The notes beneath the pieces were generated by a model that saw only the letters and a list, made by a program, of their open reading frames with translations, searched no databases and was not told the origin of the DNA. Source: Oscillospiraceae bacterium (GTDB taxonomy: Bacteria > Bacillota > Clostridia > Oscillospirales > Oscillospiraceae). Taken from it: a stretch of 5,595 nt of DNA. The translations under genes were made by a program, and so were the position numbers. Below are positions 4,950 to 5,595 of this stretch, in pieces (the first letter of the stretch is position 1; every line of letters starts with the position of its first letter). Location: NCBI GenBank assembly GCA_017480395.1, contig JAFVAS010000304.1:1-5595 (forward strand), in the 5' to 3' direction.

Positions 4950-5595
4950 ATGGCAAAAAACGACGACATCAAGAAGAACAACATCCGCTGCTCCTTCTGC
5001 GGCAAGCATCAGGATCAGGTCAAGCGCCTGATTGCCGGGCCGGGGGCGTATATCTGCAACGAGTGCGTCTCCCTGTGCAACAGCATTCTGGACGACGGCG
5101 ACTACGATGACGGATACGACGCCCTGGAGGAGGAGATCCCCGAGGTCATCATGACCCCCGCGGAGATCAAGGCGGTGCTGGACGACTATATCCTCGGCCA
5201 GGAGCGCACCAAGATCGCCCTGGCTGTGGCGGTCTACAACCACGATAAGCGCATCTATTTCGGCGGCGGCGACGACGTGGAGCTGCAGAAGAGCAACATC
5301 CTCCTGGTCGGCCCCACCGGCTGCGGCAAGACCCTCTTTGCCCAGACCCTGGCCAAGATCCTGAACGTCCCCTTCGCCATCGCCGACGCCACCACCCTCA
5401 CCGAGGCCGGCTATGTGGGTGATGACGTGGAGAATATCCTGCTGCGCCTGGTGCAGGCGGCGGATTATGATGTGGAGCGGGCCGAACGGGGCATCATCTA
5501 TATCGACGAGGTGGACAAGATCGCCCGCAAGAGCGAGAATACCTCCATCACCCGGGATGTCTCCGGCGAGGGCGTGCAGCAGGCGCTGCTGAAGA
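4950..5595 (+). CDS. clpX: ATP-dependent Clp protease ATP-binding subunit ClpX (partial, 3' end missing)
   Basis: ClpX is the hexameric AAA+ unfoldase that recognises tagged or degron-bearing proteins and threads them into ClpP. The 215 residues present are about half of the usual length of about 420. They contain the N-terminal zinc-binding domain with C14-x2-C17 and C36-x2-C39, an acidic linker (about 48-64), Walker A GPTGCGKT (121-128), pore loop 1 GYVG (154-157), and Walker B with IYIDEVDK (183-190). The Walker A loop has Cys125 where ClpX usually has Ser. The substrate-sensing and ClpP-docking parts lie beyond the window edge. The start ATG at 4950 follows an AGAGGA SD (4937-4942) by 7 bases. 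The gap from clpP is 69 bases and holds a hairpin but no clear promoter, so it is probably co-transcribed with clpP. Confidence 0.97.
   Translation, partial: MAKNDDIKKNNIRCSFCGKHQDQVKRLIAGPGAYICNECVSLCNSILDDGDYDDGYDALEEEIPEVIMTPAEIKAVLDDYILGQERTKIALAVAVYNHDKRIYFGGGDDVELQKSNILLVGPTGCGKTLFAQTLAKILNVPFAIADATTLTEAGYVGDDVENILLRLVQAADYDVERAERGIIYIDEVDKIARKSENTSITRDVSGEGVQQALLK

Overview
The window reads as a chromosomal housekeeping segment of a Gram-positive, GC-rich Clostridia-type bacterium. An Oscillospiraceae/Ruminococcaceae-like gut anaerobe is my best guess. This rests on strongly G/C-ending codon use, purine-rich Shine-Dalgarno (SD) sequences such as AGGAGG and AAAGGAG, AT-rich intergenic gaps between GC-rich genes, and the gene order tig-clpP-clpX. 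It is an inference from style, not from a database match. All genes lie on the + strand. I see no insertion sequence, CRISPR array, tRNA, rRNA or prophage gene.

Layout. (1) Positions 1-418: the last codons of a probable RNase HII gene (rnhB), overlapping by 4 bases a complete YraN/UPF0102 nuclease-fold gene. (2) Positions 419-568: an AT-rich gap with a possible weak terminator, a very good extended -10 promoter, and a short leader with hairpins. (3) Positions 569-2749: threonine synthase (thrC) and, 3 bases later, a calcineurin-like metallophosphoesterase, probably one transcript. (4) Positions 2750-2850: a second AT-rich gap with a palindrome sitting on a candidate -10 element and a U-loop hairpin next to the SD. 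(5) Positions 2851-5595: the protein quality-control cluster of trigger factor (tig), the ClpP protease and the first half of the ClpX unfoldase. Each gap in this cluster holds a strong RNA hairpin.

The tig-clpP-clpX block is functionally coherent. Trigger factor meets nascent chains at the ribosome, ClpX unfolds substrates and ClpP degrades them. Threonine synthase is unrelated amino-acid biosynthesis, and the phosphoesterase has no assignable substrate.

The genes themselves are ordinary and intact. I found no convincing undescribed system. What deserves a second look is non-coding: the thrC SD displayed in a small hairpin loop resembling a CsrA target, a 17-base palindrome over the putative tig promoter, matching U-rich-loop hairpins just upstream of the tig and clpP SDs, a 12-bp perfect stem with only a short U-run between tig and clpP, and a long GUGA-capped hairpin between clpP and clpX.
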